DNA of 8,155 bases from an uncultured Rhodobacterales bacterium (lineage in GTDB: Bacteria > Pseudomonadota > Alphaproteobacteria > Rhodobacterales > Rhodobacteraceae): the NCBI GenBank assembly GCA_937901055.1, contig CALCGO010000523.1:1-8155 (forward strand), in the 5' to 3' direction. The translations under genes and the position numbers were made by a program. A model generated the notes under the pieces. That model saw nothing but the letters and a program-made list of their open reading frames with translations, did not search any database and was not told the DNA's origin. This document shows positions 6,068 through 8,155 of this stretch, piece after piece. The first letter of the stretch is position 1. Each line of letters starts with the position of its first letter.

Positions 6068-8155
6068 TCAGCCGACCTTGCAGGCGGCCATTATCGCCAT
6101 ATTCAAGATGTCGTTAACGGTTGAAGTGGTCGAACAGATCTTAACCTGCTTGTCGATCCCTGTCAGGATTGGCCCGATCACCGTCGCGCCACCCATCTCC
6201 TGCATCAATTTCACCGAAATCGACGCGGAGTGCCGTGCCGGAACCACCAAAATATTCGCCGGACCCGTTAATCGACAGAACGGATATTGGCTCATCACGT
6301 CAGGGTTCAATGCCACATCAACTGTCATCTCGCCGTCATACTCGAAATTCACATTACGCTTGTCTAGCACGTCGACGGCCATTGTCATCTTCTCGGCGCG
6401 TTCCGAAACCGGATATCCGAAAGTGGAGAAACTGGCCAAAGCCACACGCGGTTCCAACCCCAGATCACGTGCCAATGCTGCTGCCCGTTCAGCGATATCC
6501 GCGAGATCTTCTGCCTCGGGCCATTCATGCACCAGCGTGTCGGCAATCAGCACCATACGACCACCAGCCAAAACAGCGGTGATGCCCACCGCGCCACCTT
6601 CGGTCGACGCATCGAAAACATAGTTAATCTGATTTAGAACCTGTGCAGACTTACGCGTGGCCCCCGTAACCATCCCGTCAACATGGTCGTGCGCTAGCAT
6701 CAGGGACGCGAATACATGCCGATCCCTTGAGGCCAAAATATGGCAATCCCGCTCGTCAAAACCCTTACGTTGCAATCGGTTATAGAGATATTCTTTGTAT
6801 TGTTTCAGGTGCATCGTTGTAGCGGCGTTAACCACTTCGATCTCGTCAATCGCTTCGGGCATTCCGGCCGCTTCAAGGAAGCCGGCAACCTCGTCAGGGC
6901 GGCCAACAACCACCGCTTGACCCAGGCCAGCACGCCCATAAGCAACCGCCGCGCGCACTACGCGAGCGTCATCCCCTTCGGCAAACACGATCCGCGCATG
7001 CTCGCGTTTGGCCCGCACATTCAGCGATTGCAGGATAGACGCCGTCGGATCGAGCCGCGCCTTAAGGCTTAGTTCATACGCATCCATATCGATAATCGGC
7101 CGACGCGCCACGCCCGTATCCATGCCCGCTTTCGCAACGGCGGGCGGAATGATGTAGATTAGACGAGGGTCAAACGGTGTCGGAATAATATAATCTCGTC
7201 CGAAGGACAGTTTTTTGCCATAAGCCAATGCAACTTCGTCCGGCACATCCTCACGCGCAAGCGCCGCCAATGCTTCGGCACAGGCGATTTTCATTTCGTC
7301 GTTGATTGCGCGGGCGTGAATGTCCAAGGCCCCACGGAACAAATACGGGAAGCCTAATACATTATTAACCTGATTTGGGTAATCCGAACGTCCCGTGGCC
7401 ACAATCGCATCTTCGCGAACGGCGTGCGCATCTTCCGGTGTGATCTCCGGATCTGGGTTCGCCATCGCGAAAATCACCGGATCGGTGGCCATGCTTCTGA
7501 CCATATCGTCCGTTACCGCGCCCTTAACAGAAACGCCGATAAACACGTCGGCATTGTCCATCGCCTCTTCCAAAGTCCGGGATTCAGTGTTGGCGGCATG
7601 TGCCGACTTCCACTGATTCATACCCTCTGTACGGCCCTGATAAATCACGCCCTTGGTATCGCAAACCAGACAATTGTCATGCTTGGCGCCCATGGATTTC
7701 ATCAATTCGACACAAGCAATCCCCGCCGCGCCGGCACCGTTAACCACAATTCGGCAGTTCTCGATTTTCTTGCCCGAAAGATGCAGCGCGTTAATCAGCC
7801 CCGCCGCACAAATCACCGCTGTGCCGTGTTGGTCGTCATGGAAGACAGGGATGTCCATCTCTTCCTTCAAGCGTTGTTCAATGATAAAACATTCCGGTGC
7901 CTTGATATCCTCAAGGTTAATTCCGCCGAAAGTTGGCCCCATCAGGCGCACTGCGTTAATGATTTCGTCAGCGTCTTGAGTATCCAGTTCGATATCCATG
8001 GCGTTAACGTCTGCGAAACGTTTGAACAGCACCGCCTTACCCTCCATCACGGGCTTGGAGGCTAGCGCGCCCAAATTTCCCATCCCCAAAATGGCCGAGC
8101 CATTGGAAACGACTGCAACAAGATTGCCCTTGGTGGTAAAGTCATACGCCAAAGC
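6068..8155 (-). CDS. maeB: NADP-dependent malic enzyme with C-terminal phosphotransacetylase-like domain (MaeB type), 5' end outside the window
   Basis: About 695 residues are visible. The frame runs off the right edge, and the first visible codons (GCT TTG, then GCG TAT GAC) are internal, so no start is in view. MaeB proteins are about 760 residues, so roughly 60-65 are missing. The enzyme decarboxylates malate to pyruvate with NAD(P) reduction. The malic part has EGKAVLFKRFADVNA, the metal site NLEDIKAPECFIIE, FHDDQHGTA, and the Rossmann segment VVNGAGAAGIA, ending near visible residue 365. From about residue 375 to the end it resembles phosphotransacetylase (RIVFAEGDDARVVRAA; ILTGIDKQVKICSTTSTVNDI). 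In known MaeB enzymes this domain is regulatory, binding acetyl-CoA-type effectors, rather than an active transacetylase. NADP preference is assigned by family. It is the first visible gene of the operon with ribokinase and exonuclease. Confidence 0.96.
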   Translation of the reverse strand, partial: ALAYDFTTKGNLVAVVSNGSAILGMGNLGALASKPVMEGKAVLFKRFADVNAMDIELDTQDADEIINAVRLMGPTFGGINLEDIKAPECFIIEQRLKEEMDIPVFHDDQHGTAVICAAGLINALHLSGKKIENCRIVVNGAGAAGIACVELMKSMGAKHDNCLVCDTKGVIYQGRTEGMNQWKSAHAANTESRTLEEAMDNADVFIGVSVKGAVTDDMVRSMATDPVIFAMANPDPEITPEDAHAVREDAIVATGRSDYPNQVNNVLGFPYLFRGALDIHARAINDEMKIACAEALAALAREDVPDEVALAYGKKLSFGRDYIIPTPFDPRLIYIIPPAVAKAGMDTGVARRPIIDMDAYELSLKARLDPTASILQSLNVRAKREHARIVFAEGDDARVVRAAVAYGRAGLGQAVVVGRPDEVAGFLEAAGMPEAIDEIEVVNAATTMHLKQYKEYLYNRLQRKGFDERDCHILASRDRHVFASLMLAHDHVDGMVTGATRKSAQVLNQINYVFDASTEGGAVGITAVLAGGRMVLIADTLVHEWPEAEDLADIAERAAALARDLGLEPRVALASFSTFGYPVSERAEKMTMAVDVLDKRNVNFEYDGEMTVDVALNPDVMSQYPFCRLTGPANILVVPARHSASISVKLMQEMGGATVIGPILTGIDKQVKICSTTSTVNDILNMAIMAACKVG

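Noticed and set aside
6078..8065. Long plus-strand open frames opposite the malic enzyme gene
   Set aside because: They lie entirely opposite a well-conserved enzyme, show no recognisable domain, and have composition expected of antisense frames.

Overview
The window looks like chromosomal DNA of an alphaproteobacterium, most likely a marine Rhodobacteraceae (Roseobacter group). The evidence is the protein set: an FYDLN-type acidic protein, an intracellular PhaZ with a nucleophilic Cys, a YgjP-like protease, a NylB-like serine hydrolase and a MaeB-type hybrid malic enzyme. GC content is moderate by eye. Packing is tight and almost every base lies in or next to a housekeeping or metabolic gene. 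I see no insertion sequence, prophage, CRISPR array or rRNA.

Left part (1-753): a minus-strand tRNA-Ala(GGC) with encoded CCA lies downstream of a minus-strand gene for a small zinc-ribbon protein with a very acidic tail (FYDLN/TIGR02300 family). The 92 bp between them hold three inverted repeats and a plausible tRNA promoter. A 153-bp divergent intergenic region with several short palindromes separates the acidic-protein gene from phaZ.

Middle plus-strand block (754-4584): phaZ (intracellular polyhydroxyalkanoate depolymerase) overlaps by 4 bases a TTG-started YgjP/DUF45 zinc protease gene. After 32 bp comes a GntR/FCD regulator with a perfect 12-bp palindrome just before its start codon. 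Then comes a membrane-anchored class C beta-lactamase-fold serine hydrolase. The phaZ-protease pair is probably translationally coupled. The regulator and hydrolase may form a second unit.

Right minus-strand block (4576-8155): a MaeB-type malic enzyme (5' end outside the window), a ribokinase and a DEDDh 3'-5' exonuclease lie 1 and 3 bases apart, a compact operon read right to left. The exonuclease stop overlaps the hydrolase stop tail-to-tail by 9 bp.

Functionally the window concerns carbon storage and central carbon flow: PHA mobilisation to hydroxyacids, malate to pyruvate with NADPH formation, and ribose phosphorylation, plus nucleic-acid turnover and one uncharacterised regulator-hydrolase pair. 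I found no clear undescribed multi-gene system. The points most worth a second look are the GntR palindrome, the layout of the tRNA promoter and hairpins, the two tight couplings and the malic enzyme-ribokinase-exonuclease arrangement.
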